Positions 7,477-15,680 are shown, counted from the stretch's first letter. The stretch is DNA of 19,907 nucleotides from Candidatus Peribacteria bacterium (GCA_943359415.1 CALRHQ010000008.1:1-19907), one strand, 5' to 3'. Translations and numbers: made by a program. Notes: generated by a model from the letters alone, not told the origin.

Positions 7477-8718
7477 GTGATAAAAAAATTCAAACAAATA
7501 TTGAAAAATAAAGGTGTAACATTAGTTGAGGTTCTTGTCGCAACAAGTCTTTTTGCTGTCGCTGTAGTTGTTGCCGGAGATATTTTGGTAAGCGATGTAC
7601 AACTCGAAAAAAAGACAAATTTGCAAAACACATTGGCAGCTGAAATGAGAATTATTCTCCAACAAATTTCTTCAGAAATTCAAAATGGAACTATTGATTA
7701 TGATGAATATTACTCGATTTGCGTGCTTAATGAAGGTTGTAAATTAAATACGCCGGCATGGTCTGCATTTTATGGAATGTTCCAAGGAGTTTATGGAAGC
7801 AGATTTTACGATCCTGGAAAAAGTTTGGATAATGTTGCCACAAAAAATCCTGATGATATAGGGGCTGAATGTTCTTTCCCAAATCCTCAAAATGGAAAAG
7901 AATGTGAAGTGGTTTACAATCTTTCAATTGATTTAAATACCGGTCAAAATCCATTTACCGGAAGTGCAGACGCAGCAAGTGCTTTTTGTGAAAATGGTAA
8001 AGGACTTTGTGGTCTTCCTCAGATGAGTGGTGGAAGCGTGACTGTTGATCAATTATTTATTTTGGATAAAACAGGAACAAAAAAAACAATAATTGCAAAA
8101 AAACTTATAAGAACTAACGCACCTAATGGAACGCCAGATTATGCCCTTGGAAAAGTGGTAATGACAGGAAAAGATTATGATCAAAATGGTGTAATGGATA
8201 TTTTTTCGTGTGAGGAAGGATATAATTGTTACGGAAGTGTTGGAAATCAAGCCGCTGACTTAGCGGCACTTATTCCATTTAAATCTTTGACGAAAGGAGA
8301 TGCTAATTTTATAAAACTTAATAAAATTACTTTGCCTTTTGGATTTGACCTAACCAAGCCTTTTGAAGGAAGTGCAAATGATACAACTTTTGTTCCCATA
8401 ACTCCTCTTTTTGCAAACGTAAAGGATATAAAATTTATTATTCATCCTATAGAAGATCCATATAAGGCTTATGGTGAGCCAAATATGAAAGGCCAACCTT
8501 CTGTTACTATAATTATTACAATAGGTCTTTCTGCACTTACAACAAAAGATTATCCTGGTATTTTCCCTGATATTACTTTGCAAACGACCGTTGCGGCAGG
8601 CGTGACAAGCAGAATTGATTCTTATCCTCCTGTAGTGGAAGTCAAAGATGGAGGAGGAGATAGTTGGCTTAAGAAAGAGGTTAATGGCCCGAAGACTTTG
8701 AACCCTGTTTCAAATTAA
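7477..8718 (+). CDS. Large pilin-like protein (PilW/GspJ-like), third of the cluster
   Basis: The 413-residue protein starts at GTG 7477, 11 bases after the previous stop. The leader 'MIKKFKQILKNKG' is cut after Gly13, giving 'VTLVEVLVATSLFAVAVV' with Glu18 at +5, a class III signal followed by the pilin helix. At 413 residues it is much longer than a typical major pilin, suggesting a minor or tip subunit. A DxDxNGxxD loop (D233-D241, 'DYDQNGVMD') is a likely calcium site; calcium loops are known in several minor pilins and pseudopilins. Several cysteines occur in the middle ('CVLNEGC', 'FCENGKGLC', 'SCEEGYNC'). Its TAA shares four bases (8715-8718) with the oppositely oriented rsmI. Confidence 0.85.
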   Translation: MIKKFKQILKNKGVTLVEVLVATSLFAVAVVVAGDILVSDVQLEKKTNLQNTLAAEMRIILQQISSEIQNGTIDYDEYYSICVLNEGCKLNTPAWSAFYGMFQGVYGSRFYDPGKSLDNVATKNPDDIGAECSFPNPQNGKECEVVYNLSIDLNTGQNPFTGSADAASAFCENGKGLCGLPQMSGGSVTVDQLFILDKTGTKKTIIAKKLIRTNAPNGTPDYALGKVVMTGKDYDQNGVMDIFSCEEGYNCYGSVGNQAADLAALIPFKSLTKGDANFIKLNKITLPFGFDLTKPFEGSANDTTFVPITPLFANVKDIKFIIHPIEDPYKAYGEPNMKGQPSVTIIITIGLSALTTKDYPGIFPDITLQTTVAAGVTSRIDSYPPVVEVKDGGGDSWLKKEVNGPKTLNPVSN

Positions 8719-9371
8719 TTTCCTATAACCAATACGAACTCTCCTCTTGGTTTTGTCTTTTCAAAATGAGTCATCATTTCGGAAATTTTTCCACGAAGGG
8801 ATTCTTCAAAGATTTTTGTTATTTCGCGACATACCGCTATTTCTCTATCACCTAAATATTCTTTCAAATCACGGAGTGTTCTTTCGAGCCTGTGTGGAGC
8901 CTCGAAAACCACCATTGTCCTCTCTTCTTCCGCTAAAGATTTCAGCAAAGTTTGACGACCTTTTTTTAATGGTAAAAATCCAAGATATATAAATTGATTC
9001 ATTTTCATTCCACTCATAACTATGGCAGAAAGCAGACTAGATGCGCCAGGAATTGGACAGATTTGTATACCTTCTTCGATGGCTCTTTTGATAAGAGTGT
9101 AAGCCGGATCTGAGATTCCAGGAGTACCTGCATCCGAGATAACCGCTACTGATTTACCTTCTTTTAACACCATAATAAGGTGTTCCAATTTTCTATCATC
9201 ACTGTATGAATGATAACTTACAATCGGTTTTGATATTTCATATTTTTTTAACAAAATTTGGCTGTGGCGCGTGTCTTCCGCCGCTATCAAATCCACTTCT
9301 TTCAGCGTACGAATTGCACGAAGTGTGATGTCTTCCAGATTTCCTATTGGTGTTGAAACTATATATAGCAT
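8715..9371 (-). CDS. rsmI: 16S rRNA (cytidine-2'-O)-methyltransferase RsmI, short form
   Basis: RsmI uses S-adenosylmethionine to 2'-O-methylate C1402 of 16S rRNA in the ribosomal P-site. The 218-residue protein shows the family signatures 'TPIGNLEDIT', 'AEDTRHS', 'SDAGTPGISDP', 'PGASS' and 'FEAPHRL', and belongs to the tetrapyrrole-methylase fold. Typical RsmI is about 270-290 residues; here the sequence stops after 'GEFVLVIGN', so the C-terminal extension (about 50 residues, HTH-like in E. coli) is missing while the catalytic domain is complete. The stop is clean and the gene looks intact, so this is natural trimming rather than damage. The ATG at 9371 overlaps the end of tsaB by 13 bases, so the two genes are probably co-transcribed. 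The 3' end overlaps the pilin operon. Confidence 0.95.
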   Translation of the reverse strand: MLYIVSTPIGNLEDITLRAIRTLKEVDLIAAEDTRHSQILLKKYEISKPIVSYHSYSDDRKLEHLIMVLKEGKSVAVISDAGTPGISDPAYTLIKRAIEEGIQICPIPGASSLLSAIVMSGMKMNQFIYLGFLPLKKGRQTLLKSLAEEERTMVVFEAPHRLERTLRDLKEYLGDREIAVCREITKIFEESLRGKISEMMTHFEKTKPRGEFVLVIGN

Positions 9372-9988
9372 TTTTTATTTGGAGTTATTCCCGGTCCTTT
9401 TATATACAACGGCTCTACTATCTGCGTTTTTTCCAAATCTTTCAAATCAAATTTCTCCAAGACCTTTCCAAAACTTTTTCTCAAAATTTTAAATTTCAAA
9501 TGTTTAACTTCTTTTTTTTGATCATTTGAAATATTTCCAAAAAATTCTTTTATATTTTTTTCTGCGAGATATTTTTTAAGGTCCGGCAAATTCACAAGTT
9601 CTCCGTTTACATATATTCCACCAGATCCTGCATACAGTAAAAGTGCCATACCTTCCGATTTTTCACCAAGCATTTTCCAGTAAAAATCAAATGCTGTAAG
9701 ACAGTAAATATTGGCTTTATTCAGGTATGCAATCAGATTTGCTGTTGCGACTCCAATACGAAGTCCAGTGAAAGATCCAGGGCCTTTTATGACAATTAAA
9801 TTTTTTATATCTTCGAAAGTTTTCTTATTTTTTTTGAGAAGTTTTTGAATTTGAGGCATTAGATTTTCCGCTTCATCATTTTTACTTTTCCATGAAGATT
9901 CCTCCACAAGTTTTAATTTTCCATCTTGCTCTTTCAATAATGCAATCGCAGTTTTTTGAGAAGATGTATTTATCGCTAACGTAATCAT
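9359..9988 (-). CDS. tsaB: tRNA threonylcarbamoyladenosine biosynthesis protein TsaB
   Basis: TsaB is the non-catalytic partner of TsaD in making t6A37 on ANN-decoding tRNAs, together with TsaC and TsaE, none of which is in the window. The actin-like ASKHA fold is seen in 'LAINTSS' at the N-terminus and 'GPGSFTGLRIG' near residue 70. The start is placed at 9988, not at the upstream in-frame ATG 10003, because 'MITLAINTSS' is the standard N-terminus and a -35/-10 pair ends exactly six bases before that ATG, giving 209 residues. The upstream ATG would lie inside the promoter spacer. It overlaps rsmI by 13 bases and follows the amidase-SpoIID gene by 41 bases. The C-terminal half is divergent, as is common for TsaB. 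Confidence 0.93.
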   Translation of the reverse strand: MITLAINTSSQKTAIALLKEQDGKLKLVEESSWKSKNDEAENLMPQIQKLLKKNKKTFEDIKNLIVIKGPGSFTGLRIGVATANLIAYLNKANIYCLTAFDFYWKMLGEKSEGMALLLYAGSGGIYVNGELVNLPDLKKYLAEKNIKEFFGNISNDQKKEVKHLKFKILRKSFGKVLEKFDLKDLEKTQIVEPLYIKGPGITPNKKCYI

Positions 9989-9994
9989 GGCTTT

Positions 9995-10023
9995 CTTATA
10001 CATGATTTGGAGAGTTTGGGCAA
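9995..10023 (-). promoter_or_regulatory. Promoter of tsaB-rsmI, predicted leaderless
   Basis: On the minus strand TTGCCC (10023-10018), a 17-bp spacer and TATAAG (10000-9995) are followed by AAAGCC and ATG at 9988. The geometry predicts transcription starting at the ATG, as at the pilin operon. Each hexamer differs from consensus: four of six matches at -35 and five of six at -10. Confidence 0.6.
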
Positions 10024-10029
10024 TTTGTT

Positions 10030-13000
10030 TTAATACATGTCCGTCACTTCGACGCCTGTGTAGTAGTGTAAAAGAATGTCTACGTAATTAAATCCAGACT
10101 CTGCCATGCCTTTTGCACCACAACCGCTCAAGCCTACTCCGTGGCCCAAAAATTTGTCGCCTTTACAAGATGAATCGCTGACACTCACAAGATATGAAGC
10201 GTCCCAATTCCAAACATCTTTTGCACTTTTTGTGGATGTGCCATCCGTTTGATTAAAATATGGAGTTTTCACCAATTCGCCTTTTAGTGTTACTACCTGC
10301 CCTTTTGTTTCATCGATTGCTTTTGAAATATTTGGCGAACGTTTTTCAAGTCCATAACCCAAATATTTTTGACTAACGTTTGGATCGTCGTCCAGATTGT
10401 ATGGTTTTCCTTTAAATTTTTGATCTTTTTCTATATAAAAAAGAGCATAACTTCTCGCCGCTATCATTACTGATTTTATTTTTTCAGTTAATTCAGAGTT
10501 TGAAACTTCACCAAGCCCTTTCAAATAATTTTCAAGTGGAAGTTCGTTTATTACAGTCATTATGCCATCAATGTCGCGCACTTCCAGTATTCCGTTGTAT
10601 TCATTATCATTTAAATCTTTGTTCCATTCGGGTCTGTGTTCGAAATTATCGATCCTCAAAATCGCTGCATTCTTAGGCTTAAATCTAACCTGTGAATCTT
10701 GATAATAAGTGTTTGATGCTGTTTTTATTTTGTATTTCTTATCTGATTTCGAAACCTCTGCAGTTTCACCTGCACTCAATGTCGCCACCAAAGAATCGCC
10801 ATTATATACCTCAAATGAGCCATTTGCGCTCACTGATGGATTTCCTGAAAAGCTTATTTTTATTCTTATGTCTCTTTCTGTGCCTGAGCCAGATTTTATT
10901 CTGGAATCCACGGAAGATGTTTTCGGAGAGCTTGTTGAGCTGCTTGAATTTGTAGAATTCGACGTGCTCGAATTTGACGAGCTAGACTTGCTTTTCACGA
11001 CTTTGTATTTTATCGAAACTGCCTTTTCCAAAATAAGATTTCCATCTATTTTTGGTTTAACCAACATTATTTTTCTTCCAGAAATCTCACCTGATGGCAC
11101 CTCTGCTGTAAAAGAAATTTTCGCAATTCCACCGGATTTCACTTCATCAGATGATAGCGTAATATTTGAAATTTTTAGATTTTTTGATTTAACAAATTCA
11201 AGTTTAATATTATTTTTTGTCCATGATTTTTTCCCTAAATTTCTTAGTGTCATTTCTACTGTATTTTTACTTCCTTGTTTCCACTGCGGCTCATACGAAG
11301 CCCCTATTAATTCGGAGGCATAATCTCCTCCGAGCACTGTTGTCTCAAAATACATTCCGCTGTCCTTCATCCATGTTACGGCCTCTACTACAGGCGTAAA
11401 ATATTCTTTATAGTATCCTGCTTTATCTGGAGCTTTTATATTTATGATAAACGTACCTGTTTCGCCAGGATTCACTTCTTCATCTTTCAAATAACCCATT
11501 CTTGTAGATGGTGGTGAAACTATAAGTGAAGTTCTATCTCTATCATGATCTGCACCTAATAAAATAGTATTTTCTCCTGAATTTCTCCATATTGTATTTC
11601 CTGTATTTTCAAGTTTTACCGTTGCCTCAAATGTTTCACCTTTTTCCATAGTCGCATTTGGGAAAACTGAACTTAAAAGCGAATATTTGAAATTTGCCTG
11701 ATTCACTGAAACAGGTATTGTTACGTAATCCGTACTCTTATTTGAGCCGTTGAAAAGGATCGTGATTTTCATATTTACAACTCCTCCTTTCTTGTATGAT
11801 TTGATTGAAAATTTGAATGTTCCTGTCCCACCGGAAGCCACTTTGCTTTCCTGAAGCTTTGCCAAAACATCTTTATTTTTTGTTGAAAATGAAATCATAC
11901 CGTCGAATTCCGGATTTTGGTCAACTACTATGAATGTATTTGAATCCCATTCTTTAGTTCCTATATTTTCGAGTTTTATTGTGATATCTGTGGAGAAATC
12001 AGGATTCATTTCGAGATAGTATGTCTCTGATTTGTCCTCATAATCATAATCTTTAACAAATTTTTCTTTCTGTGTTTTCAATAATTTATTAGCAAGTGTG
12101 CGAAGAATCGGTAATTTTTCATATAAATAAACTCCAGGACAATCTGTGCTTTTTACGTCACTGTGCCCTACTACATTAAAACTATTTTCTCCTCTAAATA
12201 TAGATTTGCCTAGAACATCGATATTGTGAATTTTTGCTTTTTGCGAAATAAATTTTCCAAGTAAATTTATCACTTTTTCAGGAACTTTATTTTCTTCATA
12301 ATTTCCCAAAACAGCTATTCCTATTGAGCCATTATTTGCGCCTCCCGCATGAGCTCCGATCACCCCTTCTCCACCTGATCTACCTTCATAAACCTTGCCT
12401 GATTGGTCCATTACGTAGTTGTATCCTATATCTCCCCATGCACGAGTAATTGCATGATAATAATAAATATCCCTAATTGCTTGATCAGGATTATCAAGAT
12501 TTCCTGTAGTTGCGGTGTGATGAATTACAAATTTCTTCACCTGTGCACTGTATTGTAGTGGCCATTTATATTTTTTGCCCGCATTGTCTTCATTTATAAC
12601 TTTTGAATACTTTAATTCGTCTTTATATTTGTCCAAATAATCTTGGTCCAATTCAGCTAAAACAGGATCTTCGTTGTTGTCTTCCAAGTATCTATAAGAT
12701 TCATCTGCGCCCCAAGAACTCCTCGAAATCACATCTATATTATCTGAAGATATAGATAAATATTGTGCATCAGAAGTTGTTGCAGAATATTTTGATTCCG
12801 GTTTGCTTGGAATAAGGATTTCGTTCGATGATTTTATAAATGTCCAATCGGGATTTTTTATAACCGGGCGCGAAAGGCCATCTCCATACATCAGAAATCT
12901 ATACTGAAATTCTGTAGATCCATTTGAAGAAGCTGTTGTGTAAAATTTTGTATCTTTATTCGATTCCGACGTGCCGATCGATTCTTCTTCTTCATCTGAT

Positions 13001-13347
13001 CCAAGCCAAGAAGTCCACTTCTCTTTTTCAAAAAACTTAACCTGAACTTCTATATTTGTCCCGTTTGGAACAGATGCTGACCATGATCCACCAACTGATG
13101 TAAATTCAAAACCAGGATCCATAACGTCTGAAAGAAAAACATCTACTGTTTTATATGGAGCTATAAGAAGAGATGTATCTGTAAGTTTTTGTGAATTTAT
13201 AGTTATTTCTCTTTCACTTGAAATAGTGATGGCTTTTGTTTTTCCATAAATCGAGGACGACTGACTTTTACCTTCAGAAAGCACAATAAATCCTAATACT
13301 GAAACTGCAAATGTCGCCGTCAAAATAGTAAATATCTTTTTGTTCAT
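10030..13347 (-). CDS. Exported PGRP/Amidase_2 - beta-sandwich - SpoIID fusion protein
   Basis: An 1105-residue exported protein with an N-terminal signal or anchor. Residues about 205-420 form an Amidase_2/PGRP domain (N-acetylmuramoyl-L-alanine amidase, cutting stem peptides from peptidoglycan glycans). Zinc ligands are in 'HHTA' (H276/H277), 'GHSD' (H395) and 'TDCPG' (C403), with T401 at the usual catalytic site, so activity is likely. Residues about 430-780 hold repeated beta-sandwich modules with 'LENTGNTIW', 'LRNLGKKSW' and 'LENIGTKEW', which look like NBR1/CARDB-type Ig folds. A Ser/Asn linker (about 785-815) follows. About 840-1100 is a SpoIID/LytB domain with 'LPLENYLKG', E947 in 'GEVS', 'AARSYAL' and 'GHGVGLSGCGAKGMAE'. 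SpoIID cleaves glycans stripped of peptide. The pairing in one chain suggests sequential wall hydrolysis. It need not mean sporulation. Confidence 0.93.
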   Translation of the reverse strand: MNKKIFTILTATFAVSVLGFIVLSEGKSQSSSIYGKTKAITISSEREITINSQKLTDTSLLIAPYKTVDVFLSDVMDPGFEFTSVGGSWSASVPNGTNIEVQVKFFEKEKWTSWLGSDEEEESIGTSESNKDTKFYTTASSNGSTEFQYRFLMYGDGLSRPVIKNPDWTFIKSSNEILIPSKPESKYSATTSDAQYLSISSDNIDVISRSSWGADESYRYLEDNNEDPVLAELDQDYLDKYKDELKYSKVINEDNAGKKYKWPLQYSAQVKKFVIHHTATTGNLDNPDQAIRDIYYYHAITRAWGDIGYNYVMDQSGKVYEGRSGGEGVIGAHAGGANNGSIGIAVLGNYEENKVPEKVINLLGKFISQKAKIHNIDVLGKSIFRGENSFNVVGHSDVKSTDCPGVYLYEKLPILRTLANKLLKTQKEKFVKDYDYEDKSETYYLEMNPDFSTDITIKLENIGTKEWDSNTFIVVDQNPEFDGMISFSTKNKDVLAKLQESKVASGGTGTFKFSIKSYKKGGVVNMKITILFNGSNKSTDYVTIPVSVNQANFKYSLLSSVFPNATMEKGETFEATVKLENTGNTIWRNSGENTILLGADHDRDRTSLIVSPPSTRMGYLKDEEVNPGETGTFIINIKAPDKAGYYKEYFTPVVEAVTWMKDSGMYFETTVLGGDYASELIGASYEPQWKQGSKNTVEMTLRNLGKKSWTKNNIKLEFVKSKNLKISNITLSSDEVKSGGIAKISFTAEVPSGEISGRKIMLVKPKIDGNLILEKAVSIKYKVVKSKSSSSNSSTSNSTNSSSSTSSPKTSSVDSRIKSGSGTERDIRIKISFSGNPSVSANGSFEVYNGDSLVATLSAGETAEVSKSDKKYKIKTASNTYYQDSQVRFKPKNAAILRIDNFEHRPEWNKDLNDNEYNGILEVRDIDGIMTVINELPLENYLKGLGEVSNSELTEKIKSVMIAARSYALFYIEKDQKFKGKPYNLDDDPNVSQKYLGYGLEKRSPNISKAIDETKGQVVTLKGELVKTPYFNQTDGTSTKSAKDVWNWDASYLVSVSDSSCKGDKFLGHGVGLSGCGAKGMAESGFNYVDILLHYYTGVEVTDMY

Positions 13348-13382
13348 AACTTATTAAAATTTTATTGTTTTTCTGTTTTGCC

Positions 13383-13391
13383 ATTATAGCA
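13383..13391 (-). promoter_or_regulatory. Extended -10 promoter of the amidase-SpoIID gene
   Basis: On the minus strand TGCTATAAT (13391-13383) is a consensus extended -10. Transcription would begin about 28-30 bases before ATG 13347, giving a short AT-rich leader without a Shine-Dalgarno. A TTGACC hexamer lies 23 bp upstream, too far for a normal -35. Confidence 0.6.
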
Positions 13392-13484
13392 TTTTTCTGG
13401 ACTATTGAGTAGGTCAAAAAATCACTTTACAAAATGCTGTCTCTGCGTTATATTCTGCCAGCTTATTGATGTTTTACTTTTCAT

Positions 13485-13514
13485 TTGGGCAAAAAATCTT
13501 TAATTTAATATTTA
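13485..13514 (+). promoter_or_regulatory. Weak candidate promoter of the 13524 gene
   Basis: TTGGGC (13485-13490) and TATTTA (13509-13514) are 18 bp apart, and ATG 13524 follows nine bases later. The -10 matches consensus poorly, so this is only the best candidate in the 176-bp divergent region. Confidence 0.25.
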
Positions 13515-13523
13515 CTCTAATTT

Positions 13524-14789
13524 ATGGAAGTTTCCTATAATGTTCGCTATCTAAAATCAAATTTTGCAAATAAGGTTCTAATAGACAAAGAAGGTGAAGT
13601 TGTTATTTATGGCAAAGGCTTTAGGCTAAAGGGAAAAGGTGCCCAGGACAAAGGCGAATTAATCAATTTCTCTGATATAAAAGAATTTTATTTCAAGGAT
13701 AATAAAATTTTATTTATAACATTTAACAAAGAAAAATACTCAATTTGTGACTCAGGGACTATTTTTGACCAAATACTTGTTGATATATACAAAGCAAGAA
13801 ATGAATTTTTGATGGATGCATTGTTTATGAAAGGTGGCAAACTTCGCGCGGAATATGAAGGAGATTATCAAAAACTTAGCAAATTTGGAAAACTTATCAG
13901 CAAAGGTAGTGCAAAATTTAGGCTTTATGAAAGGAGTCTTGTTATTGTACCTGAGACTTCAGATGCATTTTCACTACATTATGATTTTGTGAATTATCAT
14001 GAATTTGATGAGATGGATTACAATTTAAAAGTAGTGATGGATGATGGGACTACTTTGTTTTTCTCAAAGCTTGGAAATGATTTTGAATTTTTCCAAGAAA
14101 AAATGAATGAACTTCTTGGAGGAATGTATGAAATGCTTATAAATGATGTTTTGAAAAAAGCATTTCCTGAATTTCATGCTGCTACGCTGCTAAAACTCGG
14201 ATATAAAATGAAAGGTGGAAAGGCAGTTTCCCTAAAAGATCTACAAAAAATGGACAAAGATCTTGCTGTAGCAGTTGATAAATTCATTTTTGAAGACGAA
14301 AAATTTATTGAAAATATAAAACCTCTTCGGGAACTTGCAACTGAACATGAAATTTTTTATGGAATCGCAAAAGATGATGCTGTTAAAGATAGTTTCATAA
14401 GATGGGTAATGTTTGCCGTACCTTCAAAAAACATTGTTGCATTTTCGATTTTACCAAGATGGAAAGAAGGATGGGCCAAAGATCAACATCAACAATATGA
14501 GATGTATTTTTTCAAAATAATAATGGAGCAAGGAAATCCTGCTGAAAAGACTGAAGACAAGGTTCGTGAAGTAGATGAAGCTCTCGTAACATTGAACTTT
14601 ATAAAAGATCCTTGTTATAAGGATAAACGTGATCTTCGACATTCTCCTTATCAATATGCTGTTCGAAAACTTCCATTCTTGAGAATTTTGAGAAAGTCAT
14701 ATGTAGGGAAAATATCCACTTCTGACAAAAATGAATGGAAGACTCAGCTTGAGGAACTCTTTAAAAATGCAATATTGCAATCTGCATAG
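13524..14789 (+). CDS. Conserved-looking protein of unknown function, PH/GRAM-like N-terminal half
   Basis: A 421-residue soluble protein with no signal peptide or membrane segment. By eye the first 220 residues contain two similar blocks of short beta strands ended by a helix (about 15-95, 'VVIYGKGFRL...IKEFYFKDNKILFITF', and about 125-205, 'FRLYERSLVIV...LKVVMDDGTTLFF'), the pattern expected of PH/GRAM-like folds. The second half is helical and ends with a basic segment. No catalytic motif stands out and I do not recognise the family; the PH-like reading is an inference from strand pattern alone. It lies 47 bp upstream of thioredoxin in the same orientation and diverges from the amidase-SpoIID gene. 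Codon use matches the resident genes. Confidence 0.8.
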   Translation: MEVSYNVRYLKSNFANKVLIDKEGEVVIYGKGFRLKGKGAQDKGELINFSDIKEFYFKDNKILFITFNKEKYSICDSGTIFDQILVDIYKARNEFLMDALFMKGGKLRAEYEGDYQKLSKFGKLISKGSAKFRLYERSLVIVPETSDAFSLHYDFVNYHEFDEMDYNLKVVMDDGTTLFFSKLGNDFEFFQEKMNELLGGMYEMLINDVLKKAFPEFHAATLLKLGYKMKGGKAVSLKDLQKMDKDLAVAVDKFIFEDEKFIENIKPLRELATEHEIFYGIAKDDAVKDSFIRWVMFAVPSKNIVAFSILPRWKEGWAKDQHQQYEMYFFKIIMEQGNPAEKTEDKVREVDEALVTLNFIKDPCYKDKRDLRHSPYQYAVRKLPFLRILRKSYVGKISTSDKNEWKTQLEELFKNAILQSA

Positions 14790-14836
14790 TTTTTAGTTAG
14801 AATTTGCCAGCAAAGTAAATTTTAAAATCATTTTTT

Positions 14837-15148
14837 ATGGCTGATGTGCACTTTACACAAGATAATTTTGAAGAAGAGGTTCTAAAGTCTAACAAACCTG
14901 TACTTGTAGATTTTTTCGCTCAATGGTGCGGGCCTTGCAAAATGATGGGACCTATTATAGAAGAACTTGCAAAAGAATATGGAGATTCTTGGAAAATAGG
15001 AAAATGCGATATAGATGAAAACCCTGAATTGTCTGAGCAATTTGGAGTTCAAAGTATTCCTACTCTTCTTTTCTTCAAAGATGGAAAAGTAGTAGACAAA
15101 GCTATTGGATTTCAAGGAAAAGATGCGATAAAGGCGAGACTAGTCTAA
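14837..15148 (+). CDS. trxA: Thioredoxin
   Basis: A 103-residue cytoplasmic dithiol oxidoreductase that reduces protein disulfides. It has the canonical active site WCGPC with Cys31 and Cys34, the central 'IPTLLFF' with cis-Pro, and the 'IDENPELSEQFGVQSIP' segment typical of thioredoxins. The length is normal. No thioredoxin reductase is in the window. A -10-like TAAAAT (14823-14828) lies eight bases before the ATG, so it may have its own short transcript; otherwise it is co-transcribed with the 13524 gene. A strong hairpin terminator follows immediately. Confidence 0.96.
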   Translation: MADVHFTQDNFEEEVLKSNKPVLVDFFAQWCGPCKMMGPIIEELAKEYGDSWKIGKCDIDENPELSEQFGVQSIPTLLFFKDGKVVDKAIGFQGKDAIKARLV

Positions 15149-15152
15149 TTCT

Positions 15153-15177
15153 AAGAAAACTTTAATAAAGTTTTCTT
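15153..15177. terminator. Bidirectional terminator between trxA and rnhA
   Basis: AAGAAAACTTT (15153-15163) and AAAGTTTTCTT (15167-15177) form a perfect 11-bp stem with a three-base loop, starting five bases after the trxA stop. T-rich flanks on both strands suit it to ending trxA from the left and rnhA from the right. Confidence 0.75.
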
Positions 15178-15196
15178 CCTTTCAAAATATACGTTA

Positions 15197-15233
15197 TTTT
15201 CACATTGGGAACCCGCGAGACCCAATATGAAAA
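15197..15233. terminator. Second hairpin, adjacent to the rnhA stop
   Basis: TTTTCA-C-ATTGGG (15197-15209) pairs with CCCAAT-A-TGAAAA (15221-15233): two 6-bp stems separated by a C-A mismatch, with an 11-base GC-rich loop. It begins four bases after the rnhA stop on the minus strand. With A/T-rich outer arms it could stabilise the rnhA 3' end or help termination; no long T-run follows. Confidence 0.5.
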
Positions 15234-15237
15234 TGTT

Positions 15238-15678
15238 TCATCTTAGATTCTTCTGTTTAATTGCCTCTCCTAAAGCTATTTCGTCCACTAAATTATTATA
15301 TTTGTTCGTGGCGTGAGCTTTTACCCATATCCAATCTACATTTATGCCTTCATGGAGAGAATCCAGCTCTGACCAAAGATCCTTATTTGCCTTTTTCTTC
15401 CAACCTTGCAGCAATGTTTGGATTAAAAGATTGGAATCACTGTGAAGTTTTATTGCGAAATTATTTGTATTCGTTTCGTCTATTTTTGCCTCATTACGAA
15501 GCCATCTAAGTGCATTTATTATTCCACTCATTTCCATGCGGTTGTTTGTCGTATCAGGCTCTCCGCCTTTTATTTGTACTTCTCTATCTTCAGTTAGGAT
15601 TATTACGCCCCAACCTCCCGGCCCCGGGTTTCCTATACAACTTCCATCAGTGTAGATTTCTATTTTGTGTTTTTGCAT
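15238..15678 (-). CDS. rnhA: Ribonuclease HI
   Basis: Degrades the RNA strand of RNA-DNA hybrids, removing primers and R-loops, with Mg2+ or Mn2+. The 146-residue protein has the full catalytic set: D11 in 'YTDGS', E49 in 'NNRMEM', D81 in 'HSDSN' and D132 in 'VDEIA', plus the loop histidine H122 in 'KAHATNKYN'. The family form of this last motif is 'KGHxGxxxNE', so the loop is somewhat divergent. The length is typical. The start lies only 14 bp from the rlmH start on the opposite strand, and the gene seems to have a leaderless promoter of its own. It ends with TGA. Confidence 0.95.
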   Translation of the reverse strand: MQKHKIEIYTDGSCIGNPGPGGWGVIILTEDREVQIKGGEPDTTNNRMEMSGIINALRWLRNEAKIDETNTNNFAIKLHSDSNLLIQTLLQGWKKKANKDLWSELDSLHEGINVDWIWVKAHATNKYNNLVDEIALGEAIKQKNLR

Positions 15679-15680
15679 GG

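Noticed and set aside
10709..11323. 204-codon plus-strand open frame
   Set aside because: Antisense to the amidase-SpoIID gene, whose domains extend through the region; the translation shows no recognisable motif.
10030..13347. Sporulation system, because of SpoIID
   Set aside because: SpoIID domains are widespread in non-sporulating bacteria, and no other sporulation gene is in the window.
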